Assembly (NCBI RefSeq): GCF_039566955.1
Contig: NZ_CP154796.1
Location: forward strand, 992,001 to 1,056,000
Source: Micromonospora sp. DSM 45708
Lineage (GTDB): Bacteria; Actinomycetota; Actinomycetes; Mycobacteriales; Micromonosporaceae
DNA: 64,000 nt
Reading direction: 5' to 3'
Part shown: piece by piece, positions 20,356-28,572 of the stretch
Layout of the letters: every line of letters begins with the position of its first letter
How positions within the stretch are numbered: the stretch's first letter is position 1
Notes under the pieces: model-generated
What the model was told of the DNA's origin: nothing
Seen by the model: only the letters and a program-made list of their open reading frames with translations
The model's database searches: none
Translations under genes and position numbers: made by a program

Positions 20356-21581
20356 CCGACGACGCGGCGCGGCTGGTCGCCGAGGCGCCGAAGGACACCG
20401 GGTACGGGCGGTCGCCGTTCGAGCGGGACCGGGCCCGGGTGCTGCACTGCGCGGCGTTCCGCCGGCTGGCCGCGAAGACCCAGGTGCACGCCGCCGGCAC
20501 CGACGACTTCCTGCGTACCCGGCTGACCCACTCGCTGGAGGTGGCGCAGATCGCCCGCGAGATGGGCGCCCGGCTCGGCTGCGACCCCGACGTGGTGGAC
20601 ACCGCCGGGCTGGCCCACGACCTGGGTCACCCGCCGTTCGGGCACAACGGCGAGTACGCGCTGGACGAGCTGGCCGCCGCGGCCGGCGGGTTCGAGGGCA
20701 ACGCCCAGACGCTGCGGGTGCTCAGCCGGCTGGAGGCCAAGGTGATCGCCCCGGACGGGCGGTCCGCCGGCCTCAACCTGACCCGGGCCGCGCTCGACGC
20801 GGTGAGCAAGTACCCGTGGCCGCGCCGCCCCGGCGAGCGCAAGTTCGGCGTGTACGCCGACGATCGGCCGGTCTTCGACTGGCTGCGCGCGGGTGCCCCG
20901 CCCGGCGACCGGCGCTGCCTGGAGGCCCAGGTGATGGACTGGGCCGACGACGTGGCGTACTCGGTGCACGACGTCGAGGACGGCATCCACGGCGGCTACG
21001 TCGACCTGCGCCCGCTGCTGGCCGAGGAGGACGAGCGGCGCGCGCTCTGCGCCGACGTGGCCGCCACCTACTCCGGCGAGGCGCCGGAGGACCTGGGCGG
21101 GGTGCTGGCCGAGCTGCTCGCCGATCCGGTGCTCGCCCCGCTCGCCGCGTACGACGGCAGCCACCGGGCGCTCGCCGCGTTGAAGGCCACCACCAGCGTG
21201 CTCACCGGCCGGTTCGTGTCGAGCGTGGTGGCCGCCACCGAGGCGCGTCACGGTCCCGGCCCGCACCGCCGCTATGCCGCCGACCTGGTGGTGCCGCGCC
21301 GGATCCGGGCGCAGTGCGCGTTGCTCAAGGGCATCGCGTTGCGGTACGTGATGCGGCGGCCGGGTGCCAGTGGCCGCTATGACCGGCAGCGGGAACTCCT
21401 CACCGAGCTGGTCGCCGCGTTGCTCGACCGGGCACCGGACGCGCTCGACGAGGTCTTCGCCCCGCTCTGGCGGGACGCCCCGGACGACGCCGCGCGACTG
21501 CGCGTGGTGATCGACCAGGTCGCCTCGCTCACCGACCCGGCCGCGCTGGCCTGGCACGCCCGGCTGGTGTCGTCGAGCTGA
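20352..21581 (+). CDS. dgt: deoxyguanosinetriphosphate triphosphohydrolase-like protein
   Basis: A 409-residue HD-superfamily dNTPase splitting dGTP (or other dNTPs) into nucleoside and tripolyphosphate. The HD metal site is visible in RTRLTHSLEVAQIAREM and LAHDLGHPPFGHNGE, with a further Asp in VMDWADDVAYSVHDVEDG. I chose the TTG at 20352 because it overlaps the upstream stop (TTGA) and gives the conserved N-terminus DDAARLVAEAPKDTGYGRSPFERDRARVLH minus little. In actinobacteria dgt usually sits close to dnaG; here 3.6 kb of other genes separate them. Confidence 0.9.
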   Translation: MTDDAARLVAEAPKDTGYGRSPFERDRARVLHCAAFRRLAAKTQVHAAGTDDFLRTRLTHSLEVAQIAREMGARLGCDPDVVDTAGLAHDLGHPPFGHNGEYALDELAAAAGGFEGNAQTLRVLSRLEAKVIAPDGRSAGLNLTRAALDAVSKYPWPRRPGERKFGVYADDRPVFDWLRAGAPPGDRRCLEAQVMDWADDVAYSVHDVEDGIHGGYVDLRPLLAEEDERRALCADVAATYSGEAPEDLGGVLAELLADPVLAPLAAYDGSHRALAALKATTSVLTGRFVSSVVAATEARHGPGPHRRYAADLVVPRRIRAQCALLKGIALRYVMRRPGASGRYDRQRELLTELVAALLDRAPDALDEVFAPLWRDAPDDAARLRVVIDQVASLTDPAALAWHARLVSSS

Positions 21582-21606
21582 CCGCCCGACCGGCCCGGCC
21601 GGAAAG

Positions 21607-21625
21607 TGAGGGTAGCCTAAGCGTA
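21607..21625 (+). promoter_or_regulatory. iron box (IdeR/DmdR-type) at a leaderless start
   Basis: TGAGGGTAGCCTAAGCGTA matches the DtxR-family consensus TWAGGTWAGSCTWACCTWA at about 14 of 19 positions. TAGCCT (21613-21618) can also be the -10, placing transcription start at the ATG. Iron-loaded regulator would repress the siderophore-interacting protein. Confidence 0.65.
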
Positions 21626-22458
21626 TGACGGATCGCCCGAAGACGCTCACCGCCGCCACGGTCGTCCGGACCACGCGGCCCACCCCGCACCTGATCCGGC
21701 TCGTGCTGGGCGGCGACGGGCTGACCAGCCTGCCGGTGGGCGCGTACACCGACCACTACGTGAAGTTCGTCTTCCCGCCGGCCGGGGTGACCTACCCGTA
21801 CCCCACCGACCTGGCCGCCATCAAGCGCGAGTTCCCGGCGTCGCAGTGGCCGCGGCTGCGCGCGTACACGGTGCGGGCGTTCGACCCGGTGGCCGGCGAG
21901 CTGACCGTGGACGTGGTCCACCACGGCGAGGAGGGGCTGGCCGGCCCGTGGGCGGCCGGCCTGCGCCCCGGCGACCGGGTGCTGTTCACCCGGCCCGGCG
22001 GCGCGTACGCGCCGGACCCGACCGCCGACTGGCACCTGCTGGCCGGCGACGAGAGCGCGCTGCCGGCGATCGCCGCCGCGCTGGAACGGCTGCCGGCCGG
22101 CGCGCCGGCCCGGGTCTTCGTCGAGGTCGAGGGGCCGGCCGACGAGCTGCCGCTGGCCAGCGCCGGCGCGGTCGAGCTGCGCTGGCTGCACCGGGCCGGC
22201 CGACCGGCCGGGGAGGCGTTGGTCGAGGCGGTCCGGGCGTTGGAGTTCCCGCCCGGCCGGGTGCACGCGTTCGTGCACGGCGAGGCCGGCGCGGTCAAGG
22301 AGCTGCGCCGGCTGCTGCGGGTCGAGCGCGGCGTGCCCCGGGCGGACCTGTCCATCTCCGGTTACTGGCGGCGCGGCCTGGACGACGAGGGCTGGCGCTC
22401 CACGAAGCCGGCCTGGAACGCCGAGGTCGAGGCCGAGGAGGCCGCCGTCCCGGCCTGA
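21625..22458 (+). CDS. siderophore-interacting protein (ferric-siderophore reductase)
   Basis: A 277-residue flavoprotein of the SIP/ViuB family that reduces ferric siderophores to release iron in the cytoplasm. The FAD-binding beta barrel holds the RxYT-type motif (WPRLRAYTVRAF) and a DHYVKFVFPP strand. The C-terminal NAD(P)H-like domain contains LLAGDESALPAIAAALE and ends with GYWRRGLDDEGW, characteristic of the family. An iron box overlaps its promoter. No siderophore synthesis or uptake gene adjoins, so it may serve a transporter encoded elsewhere. Confidence 0.92.
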   Translation: MTDRPKTLTAATVVRTTRPTPHLIRLVLGGDGLTSLPVGAYTDHYVKFVFPPAGVTYPYPTDLAAIKREFPASQWPRLRAYTVRAFDPVAGELTVDVVHHGEEGLAGPWAAGLRPGDRVLFTRPGGAYAPDPTADWHLLAGDESALPAIAAALERLPAGAPARVFVEVEGPADELPLASAGAVELRWLHRAGRPAGEALVEAVRALEFPPGRVHAFVHGEAGAVKELRRLLRVERGVPRADLSISGYWRRGLDDEGWRSTKPAWNAEVEAEEAAVPA

Positions 22459-22515
22459 CCCGGCTCCTGAGGCGTTCCGCCCCGCCGTGGCGACCGGGCC
22501 GCCCAGGATGGGGGC

Positions 22516-22977
22516 ATGGCGGAACAGGTGGGCGAGCGGCCCGCGACGCAGCCGGCCGACCTGGTGGTGCTCGGGCTGGGCGTGGCCGGCGTGCTGGCCG
22601 TGGTGGCGTGGGGCGTGTTCGCCCGCGGGTCGCTGGCGTCGTTCGGCGCGGCGGGGCTGAACTGGACGATCGACACGTTCGGCTGGTTCTTCGTGGTCGC
22701 CGCCGACGCGTTCCTGGTGCTCGCGGTGGCGGCGTTGCTGCTGGTCGGCGGCCTGGACGCGTTGCAGCAGGCCACCATCCTGGTGGCGTTGCCGTTCGTG
22801 GTGGTGATGCTGGGCCTGGCGGTGGCCCTGGTCCGGGAGATGGCCGCCGATCCGGTGCTGCGGGCCGGGGCCCGCCCGCGCCGGTCCGGCCTGGCCGCCG
22901 CGGTGCGCGCGGCCCGTTCGTACGAGGAGGAGGATCCGCCGCCGGTGACCCGGTGGCTCCACCGTCCGCGCGAGTGA
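22516..22977 (+). CDS. internally deleted BCCT transporter relic / mini-BCCT membrane protein
   Basis: A 153-residue membrane protein that reads like the two ends of a BCCT (betaine/choline/carnitine) transporter joined in frame. The first part, about residues 15-72, has WGVFARGSLASFGAAGLNW and FGWFFVVAADAFLVL, as in BCCT helices 1-2. From about residue 73, LLLVGGLDALQQATILVALP and FVVVMLGLAVALVREM match the last BCCT helix and tail. Full transporters have over 500 residues, so roughly 350 central residues including the substrate site are absent. The frame is intact, so it may be a repurposed small membrane protein rather than dead. Confidence 0.65.
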   Translation: MAEQVGERPATQPADLVVLGLGVAGVLAVVAWGVFARGSLASFGAAGLNWTIDTFGWFFVVAADAFLVLAVAALLLVGGLDALQQATILVALPFVVVMLGLAVALVREMAADPVLRAGARPRRSGLAAAVRAARSYEEEDPPPVTRWLHRPRE

Positions 22978-22993
22978 GTGCGTCTACCTCGAT

Positions 22994-23013
22994 ATGTAGT
23001 AGAAGTGCTACAT
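22994..23013. promoter_or_regulatory. operator-like inverted repeat before the ABC exporter
   Basis: ATGTAG and CTACAT flank eight bases (ATGTAGTAGAAGTGCTACAT). It ends nine bases before the ABC ATPase start in a locally AT-rich spot, where a repressor would block transcription. The XRE protein three genes on is one candidate ligand; GntR/YtrA-type sites look similar. Confidence 0.45.
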
Positions 23014-23021
23014 TCCGAGGC

Positions 23022-23996
23022 ATGACTGCGGTCGAACTTTCGGGGGCGGTCGCGGCCCCCCGGCCTCCCGACGAGGATCTCGTCCTCGACGTCCGCGACC
23101 TGCGCATGCGCTACGGCACCGTCGACGTGCTGCACGGCGTCGACCTCACCGCCCGGCGCGGCGAGGTGGTCGCGCTGCTCGGGCCCAACGGCGCCGGCAA
23201 GACCACCACCATCGAGATCCTGGAGGGCTTCCGGCTGCCCTCCGCCGGCACCGTACGGGTGCTCGGCGTCGACCCGGCCCGTGGCGACGAGCGCTGGCGT
23301 GCCCGGCTCGGCGTCGTGCTCCAGTCCTGGCGCGACCACGGCAAGTGGCGGGTCCGGGAGCTGCTCACCCACCTCGGCGACTTCTACGCGCCGTACGCGA
23401 CCGCCCGGACGCCGCGTCCCTGGCCGGTCGACGACCTGCTGGCCACCGTGGGGCTGGCCGCGCACGCCGGCGCCCGGGTGGCCCGGCTCTCCGGTGGGCA
23501 GCGCCGCCGGCTCGACGTGGCGGTCGGCATCGTGGGGCGGCCGGAGCTGCTCTTCCTGGACGAGCCGACGGTCGGGTTCGACCCGGCCGCCCGGCGCGAG
23601 TTCCACGAGCTGGTGCACCGCCTCGCGGACCTCGACGAGACCACCATCGTGCTGACCACGCACGACCTGGCCGAGGCGGAGAAGCTGGCCGACCGCATCC
23701 TGATCCTGGCCGGCGGCCGGATCATCGCCGAGGGCTCGCCGGACCAGCTCGCCCGGCGCGTCGCCGGGGACGCCGAGGTCCGCTGGACCCGCGACGGCGA
23801 GCGCTACGTGCACGCCACCGCCGACGCCACCGCGTTCCTGCGTGACCTGCTCCGCGAGCACGGCGACCGGGTCCGGGAGTTGGAGGTGCGCCGGGCCAGC
23901 CTGGAGGACGCGTACCTGGCGCTGGTGCACGAGGAGGAGACCGGCATCCGCACCGGCCGGGCCGAGCGGGTGTGGCAGCAGGAGGCGACGCGATGA
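23022..23996 (+). CDS. ABC-2 type exporter ATP-binding protein
   Basis: A 324-residue ABC ATPase of the drug/daunorubicin-export class. Walker A is GPNGAGKTT (54-62), the Q-loop is VVLQSWRDHGKW, the signature is LSGGQRRRLDVA, Walker B is LLFLDEPTVGFD and the switch is TTHDL. The C-terminal extension of about 80 residues (RWTRDGERYVHATADATAFL) is typical of DrrA/CcmA-like exporters. ATG 23022 was chosen because it follows the operator and CCGAGG. It overlaps the permease gene by four bases. Confidence 0.9.
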   Translation: MTAVELSGAVAAPRPPDEDLVLDVRDLRMRYGTVDVLHGVDLTARRGEVVALLGPNGAGKTTTIEILEGFRLPSAGTVRVLGVDPARGDERWRARLGVVLQSWRDHGKWRVRELLTHLGDFYAPYATARTPRPWPVDDLLATVGLAAHAGARVARLSGGQRRRLDVAVGIVGRPELLFLDEPTVGFDPAARREFHELVHRLADLDETTIVLTTHDLAEAEKLADRILILAGGRIIAEGSPDQLARRVAGDAEVRWTRDGERYVHATADATAFLRDLLREHGDRVRELEVRRASLEDAYLALVHEEETGIRTGRAERVWQQEATR

Positions 23997-24844
23997 ACCC
24001 GACCACCACCGCGCTCCGGGCCGGGCTGCGGCGCGGCCTGATCGAGCTGCGCGCGACGTTCACCAACGGCCAGGACCTGTGGAACTACTTCTTCCCCACG
24101 GCGGTGCTGCTGGTCGCCATGTTCTTCATGCGCGGCTCGACCGTGCCCGGCACCGACTTCTCGCTGGGTGCCCGGACGCTGCCCAGCGCGCTCGGCATGG
24201 GCCTGCTCTTCGGCGGCCTGCTCGGGCTGGCCCAGCAGCTCATCGTCGACCGGGAGGACGGCACGCTGCTGCGGGCCAAGGCGATCCCGAACGGGATGCT
24301 CGGCTACCTGGTCGGCAAGCTGGTGCTGATCTCGGCGATCTCGCTGATCGGCGTGGTCATCCAGCTCGTGCCCGGCCTGTTCTTCCTGGACGGGCTGCGG
24401 CTCGGTGACCCCGCCGCCTGGCTCACCCTGGCCTGGGTGGTGCCGCTCGGGCTGGTGGCGACGCTGCCGCTGGGCGCGGTGATCGGCTCCGTGATCGAGA
24501 ATCCGCGCAACATGGGCCTGGTGGTGCTGCCCATCTTCGGCCTCATCGCGCTGTCCGGCATCTTCTACCCGATCAACGGCCTGCCCGGCTGGCTGCAAGG
24601 CGTCGCCCAGATCTTCCCGCTCTACTGGCTAGGCTTGGGCATGCGCTCGGCGCTGCTCCCGGCCGACCTGGCGGCGGTCGAGCTGGGCGGCTCCTGGCGA
24701 CACCTGGAGACGCTGGGTGCGCTCGGCGCCTGGGCGGTGCTCGGGCTGGTGCTGGCCCCGGTGGTGCTGCGCCGGATGGCCCGCCGGGAGTCCGGCTCGC
24801 GGGTCGCGGCCCGCCGGGAGCGGGCCATGCAGCGGGTCGGATGA
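23993..24844 (+). CDS. ABC-2 type transporter permease
   Basis: A 283-residue membrane subunit with six predicted transmembrane helices and the ABC-2 family features QQLIVDREDGTLLRAKAIPNG (coupling region) and LSGIFYPINGLPGWLQGVAQIFPLYWLGLG near the C-terminus. A basic tail rich in Arg closes it. It pairs with the preceding ATPase (ATGA overlap) to export an unknown lipid, drug or peptide. Confidence 0.9.
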   Translation: MNPTTTALRAGLRRGLIELRATFTNGQDLWNYFFPTAVLLVAMFFMRGSTVPGTDFSLGARTLPSALGMGLLFGGLLGLAQQLIVDREDGTLLRAKAIPNGMLGYLVGKLVLISAISLIGVVIQLVPGLFFLDGLRLGDPAAWLTLAWVVPLGLVATLPLGAVIGSVIENPRNMGLVVLPIFGLIALSGIFYPINGLPGWLQGVAQIFPLYWLGLGMRSALLPADLAAVELGGSWRHLETLGALGAWAVLGLVLAPVVLRRMARRESGSRVAARRERAMQRVG

Positions 24845-24854
24845 GAGGGCGTCG

Positions 24855-25106
24855 ATGAGCGAGACCGTGCACAACCGGATCGCGGTGCTGCGCGCCGAAC
24901 GGGGCGTCTCCCGCCGGCAGCTCGCCGACGCGCTCGGGGTGCACTACCAGACCGTCGGCTACCTGGAACGCGGTGAGTTCCGGCCCAGCCTGCACCTGGC
25001 GCTGCGCATCGCCGCGTACTTCGAGGTGCCGGTCGAGGTGGTCTTCTCCATCGAACCGTTCCCCCGGATCGGCGACGCCGCGGCCCGGGTCGGCCGCCCG
25101 GCGTGA
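24855..25106 (+). CDS. small XRE-family regulator
   Basis: An 83-residue Cro/CI-type protein. The helix-turn-helix is in SRRQLADALGVHYQTVGYLERGEFRPSL, and the segment IAAYFEVPVEVVFSIEPFP resembles the YgzD/YozG class that accompanies ABC exporters. It is eleven bases after the permease gene, so it is probably cotranscribed and may regulate the exporter operon. Confidence 0.85.
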   Translation: MSETVHNRIAVLRAERGVSRRQLADALGVHYQTVGYLERGEFRPSLHLALRIAAYFEVPVEVVFSIEPFPRIGDAAARVGRPA

Positions 25107-25202
25107 GCCGGCGGGACGGGCGGCGTCCGCCACACGTCCGTCCCCCCGGCCGCCGGATCGTCGGTCCGGCAGGGCAGGATGTACGCCGAGGAGGTGGCGG
25201 TC

Positions 25203-27071
25203 ATGGCGGGGCGGATCCGGGACGAGGACATCGCGTTGGTCCGCGAGCGCACCGCCATCGCGGACGTCATCTCCGAGGTGGTGACGCTCAAGTCGGCCGG
25301 GGGTGGCAACCTCAAGGGGCTCTGCCCGTTCCACGACGAGAAGAGCCCTTCGTTCAACGTGTCGCCCGCCCGCAACGTGTTCTACTGCTTCGGCTGCGGC
25401 GTCGGCGGTGACGCGATCAAGTTCCTGATGGACGCCGAGCATCTCGGCTTCATCGAGTCGGTCGAGAGCCTCGCCGCCCGCGCCGGCATCCAGCTTCGCT
25501 ACGTCGAGGACGACCGGTCGACCCCGCGTGCCCGGCCGCAGCAGGGGCAGCGGCAGCGCCTGGTGGCCGCGCACGCCGCCGCCGTCGAGTTCTACCGGGC
25601 CCAGCTCACCACCGCCGGCGCCCGCCCGGCCCGGGAGTTCCTGGCCCGGCGGGGCTTCGACCGGGCCGCCGCCGAGCGCTACGGCTGCGGCTTCGCCCCC
25701 GACGGGTGGGACCTGCTCACCAAGCACCTGCGCCAGCAGGGCTTCAGCCACGACGAGTTGGTCACCGGCGGCCTGTCCCGCCCGGCCCGGTCGGGCTCGC
25801 TGATCGACCGGTTCCGCCGCCGCCTGATGTGGCCGATCCGGGACATCACCGGCGACGTGATCGGTTTCGGCGCCCGCAAGCTGTTCGACGACGACGACGG
25901 CCCGAAATACCTCAACACCCCCGAGACGCCGATCTACAAGAAGTCGCACGTCCTCTACGGCATCGACCAGGCCAAGCGGGAGATCGCCAAGCAGGGCAAG
26001 GTGGTGGTGGTCGAGGGCTACACCGACGTGATGGCCTGCCACCTCGCCGACGTCCCGACCGCGGTGGCGACCTGCGGCACCGCGTTCGGCGGCGACCACA
26101 TCTCGGTGCTGCGCCGGGTGCTCTTCGACAGCGACGAGCGGGCCGGGGAGATCATCTTCACGTTCGACGGCGACGCCGCCGGCCAGAAGGCCGCGCTGCG
26201 CGCGTTCGAGGACGACCAACGCTTCGTCGGGCGCACGTTCATCGCGGTCAGCCCGGACAACATGGACCCGTGCGACCTGCGGCTGGCCAAGGGCGACCTG
26301 GCCGTCCGCGACCTGGTGGCCCGCCGCGAGCCGCTCGTCGACTTCGCGCTGCGGCACGTCATCAACCGGTTCGACCTCGACACCGTCGACGGCCGGGTCG
26401 AGGCGATGCGCCGCGCCGCGCCGCTGGTCGCGAAGATCAAGGACCGGGAGAAACGCCCGGAGTACGTCCGCAAGCTCGCCGGCGACCTCGGCATGGAGAT
26501 CGAGCCGGTGCAGCGCGCCGTGCTGGCCGCCGCCAACGGGCAGCCGGCCAACGGTCGGCCCGCGCCGACGCGCCCCGGCCCCGCCACGCCCGCCGTGGAC
26601 AGTCCCCGCTCCATGGTGGAGCGGGAGGCGCTGAAGCTGGCGTTGCAGGAGCCGGTGCTGGCCGGCCCGATGTTCGACGCGGTCGAGGCCACCGACTACC
26701 AGCATCCGGTGCACGCCGCGGTGCGCGTCGCCGTCGCCGAGGCCGGCGGGGCGGCCGGCGCCACCAGCGGTGCGGTCTGGATCGAGCGGGTCCGCGACGC
26801 CTGCGCCGACCTGGCCGCCCAGGCCCTGGTGGGGGAGTTGGCGGTGGAGCCGTTGCGCATCGACGGCGAGCCCGACCCGAGGTACGTCTCGGTCACCATG
26901 GCCCATTTGCAGTGGAGTTCGGTCACCGGCCGGATCCGCGACCTCAAGTCGAAGATCCAGCGGGTCAACCCGGTGAGCAACAAGGACGAATACTTCGCCC
27001 TGTTCGGGGAGCTGCTCTCGCTCGAACAACACGCGCGGGCCCTGCGCGAGCAGGCCGCCGGAGGACTGTGA
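25203..27071 (+). CDS. dnaG: DNA primase
   Basis: A 622-residue bacterial primase making RNA primers for replication. The zinc-binding domain has Cys41, His44, Cys62 and Cys65 (CPFHDEKSPSF ... VFYCFGCG). The RNA polymerase core follows with IGFGARKL and KYLNTPETPIYKK, then the Toprim acid in VVVEGYTDVMACHLAD and TFDGDAAGQKAA. The C-terminal DnaB-interaction region includes RSMVEREALKLALQEP. ATG 25203 follows GAGGAGGTGG; an upstream in-frame ATG lacks such a site. It overlaps the next gene by one base. Confidence 0.97.
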   Translation: MAGRIRDEDIALVRERTAIADVISEVVTLKSAGGGNLKGLCPFHDEKSPSFNVSPARNVFYCFGCGVGGDAIKFLMDAEHLGFIESVESLAARAGIQLRYVEDDRSTPRARPQQGQRQRLVAAHAAAVEFYRAQLTTAGARPAREFLARRGFDRAAAERYGCGFAPDGWDLLTKHLRQQGFSHDELVTGGLSRPARSGSLIDRFRRRLMWPIRDITGDVIGFGARKLFDDDDGPKYLNTPETPIYKKSHVLYGIDQAKREIAKQGKVVVVEGYTDVMACHLADVPTAVATCGTAFGGDHISVLRRVLFDSDERAGEIIFTFDGDAAGQKAALRAFEDDQRFVGRTFIAVSPDNMDPCDLRLAKGDLAVRDLVARREPLVDFALRHVINRFDLDTVDGRVEAMRRAAPLVAKIKDREKRPEYVRKLAGDLGMEIEPVQRAVLAAANGQPANGRPAPTRPGPATPAVDSPRSMVEREALKLALQEPVLAGPMFDAVEATDYQHPVHAAVRVAVAEAGGAAGATSGAVWIERVRDACADLAAQALVGELAVEPLRIDGEPDPRYVSVTMAHLQWSSVTGRIRDLKSKIQRVNPVSNKDEYFALFGELLSLEQHARALREQAAGGL

Positions 27072-27607
27072 TGGGACTCTTCCGCCGCCGCTCGAAGCTG
27101 CCGCCGGCCGGCCGCCCGCCGCTCGCCGCCGACGAGCGGGTGCTCGCCTGGGCCGCTGCCGGCAACGGCGAGGGCGACGGCGTGCTGGTCGCCAGCAACC
27201 GTGGGCTCTGGCTGCCCGGCCGCGCCGAGCGCCTCGGGTGGCACGACGTCCTCAAAGCGGTCTGGTCGGGCCGTGAACTCACCGTCACGCCGGCCGAGCC
27301 GGTCACCGAGCGGGACGGCTACCTGGTGGTCGCCGACGCCCCGGCCGAGACCCACCTGCTGCTCGATCCGGGGGAGCTGCCGCACCAGGTCCGGACGCGG
27401 GTGACCGGCTCGGTGGCGTACACCGCGCACCACCCGGTGCCCGGCGGCGCCGGGCGGATCGCGGCCCGGCGGGTGCCCGGCGTGGACGGTCTGACCTGGA
27501 CGGTCCGCTACGACCCGGGCACGCCGGCCGACGACGAGGCGGTGGTCGCCGAGACCGGCCGCCTGGTGGCCGAGGCCCGGGCCGCCGCCACGCCCGCCGA
27601 CGTCTGA
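27071..27607 (+). CDS. conserved hypothetical protein downstream of dnaG
   Basis: A 178-residue soluble protein with no transmembrane segment. After a basic MGLFRRRSKLPP start it shows beta-rich patterns: VLVASNRGLWLPGRAERLGWHDVLKAVW resembles a PH-like or YokE-like domain. The middle has several Val/Thr strands, and a helical Glu/Ala tail ends it. The ATG overlaps the dnaG stop (TGATG), so it is translationally coupled. Such genes commonly follow dnaG in this group (inference). No reaction is assigned. Confidence 0.8.
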   Translation: MGLFRRRSKLPPAGRPPLAADERVLAWAAAGNGEGDGVLVASNRGLWLPGRAERLGWHDVLKAVWSGRELTVTPAEPVTERDGYLVVADAPAETHLLLDPGELPHQVRTRVTGSVAYTAHHPVPGGAGRIAARRVPGVDGLTWTVRYDPGTPADDEAVVAETGRLVAEARAAATPADV

Positions 27608-27680
27608 CCGCGACCGCCGCGGGTTCGCGTGGATGGGCCTGAGCCTCTTTCGGGCATCACGTGTGGACCGAAGCGTCCGA

Positions 27681-27788
27681 TCACACCTTGAGGACGTCCA
27701 CGTCGTACATCGACGCGTCGCGGGAGGCGAGGGTCGGGTCGCCGGTGATGGCCCAGAGCGCGACGTGAGTGTCCAGCAGCAGGTTCAT
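27681..27788 (-). pseudogene. internally deleted PIN-domain toxin (35 codons)
   Basis: The minus strand reads MNLLLDTHVALWAITGDPTL, the canonical N-terminus of a VapC/PIN toxin with its first catalytic Asp. It continues straight into ASRDASMYDVDVLKV, the canonical last strand (SRD...YDVxVLxV). A full PIN protein of this type has about 128 residues, so about 90-95 central codons, including the other acidic residues, are missing without a frameshift. The ATG overlaps the antitoxin remnant's stop. It cannot be an active nuclease. Confidence 0.75.
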
Positions 27789-27898
27789 GCGCCGATGCCG
27801 AAGTCGTCGGCGATCTCGGCGTTCGTCTGCGGCGAATCCCAGTCACCGGAGAGGTCCAGTTGGCCGGCGAGAGAGCCGACCGGGCGCAAACCTCCTGG
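27785..27898 (-). pseudogene. antitoxin C-terminal remnant
   Basis: This open stretch of 37 codons, preceded immediately by an in-frame TAG, ends GQLDLSGDWDSPQTNAEIAD plus six codons. That looks like the toxin-binding tail of a Phd/VapB-type antitoxin. The N-terminal DNA-binding half is gone. It is linked to the truncated PIN gene by an ATGA overlap, the arrangement of an intact pair. A ten-bp hairpin (GGCTAA ... TTAGCC, 27897-27922) sits at the truncation point. Confidence 0.6.
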
Positions 27899-28012
27899 CT
27901 AAGCTAAGGGGCTAGTTTAGCCTGCTCAGCCGCATGAGCGCCGCATTCGTAGCGGGAGCGGGTCACCGGTAATCCGGTCGTGGGGTTCGAAACTGGCTGT
28001 TAGCGTCGCGGG

Positions 28013-28552
28013 ATGTTCGCCACCGACCGGGTCCGGTTGCGCCCGCCCACGCCCGACGACGCGCCGAACATCTTCCGGCTCGACGCCGACCCCGAGCTGC
28101 ACCTGCTCACGGACGACGGGCCGTTCCTGCCGCGCCACGTCGGCCAGGTCCGGGCCCGGCTGGAGAAGCAGGTCACCGATCCGCCCGAGGGTCACACCTC
28201 GGTGTCGCTGCTGGCCGAGACGGTCGCCGACGGCACGTATCTCGGCGGCTGCGCGCTGTGGGGGATCAGCGCGTTCGAGCGGTTCGCCCACCTCGGCATC
28301 TCGCTGGTCCCCGAGGCGCGTGGGCAGGGCTACGGGACCGAGGTCATCCGGCTGCTCTGCCGGTACGGCTTCCGCAGCCGCAACCTCCGCCGGCTGGAGC
28401 TGGAGACGCTGGCCGGCAACACCGCCATGCGGCGCACCGCCGAGGCGTGCGGCTTCGTCCACGAGGGCACCCAGCGGGAGCGCGCGTACGACGGCGACGG
28501 CTTCTCGGACCTGGTGTTCTACGGCCTGCTCCGGAGCGAGTGGACGCCCTGA
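28013..28552 (+). CDS. GNAT-family N-acetyltransferase
   Basis: A 179-residue RimJ/RimL-type acetyltransferase. It begins FATDRVRLRPPTPDDAPNIFRLDADPE and contains the acetyl-CoA-binding loop VPEARGQGYGTEVIRLLCRYGF and the late strand GFVHEGTQRERAYDGDGFSDLVFYGLL. These enzymes acetylate amines of proteins, antibiotics or small molecules; the substrate is not predictable. It is monocistronic, convergent with vapC. Confidence 0.85.
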   Translation: MFATDRVRLRPPTPDDAPNIFRLDADPELHLLTDDGPFLPRHVGQVRARLEKQVTDPPEGHTSVSLLAETVADGTYLGGCALWGISAFERFAHLGISLVPEARGQGYGTEVIRLLCRYGFRSRNLRRLELETLAGNTAMRRTAEACGFVHEGTQRERAYDGDGFSDLVFYGLLRSEWTP

Positions 28553-28572
28553 CATTCGTGCGTGTCTGCGGC

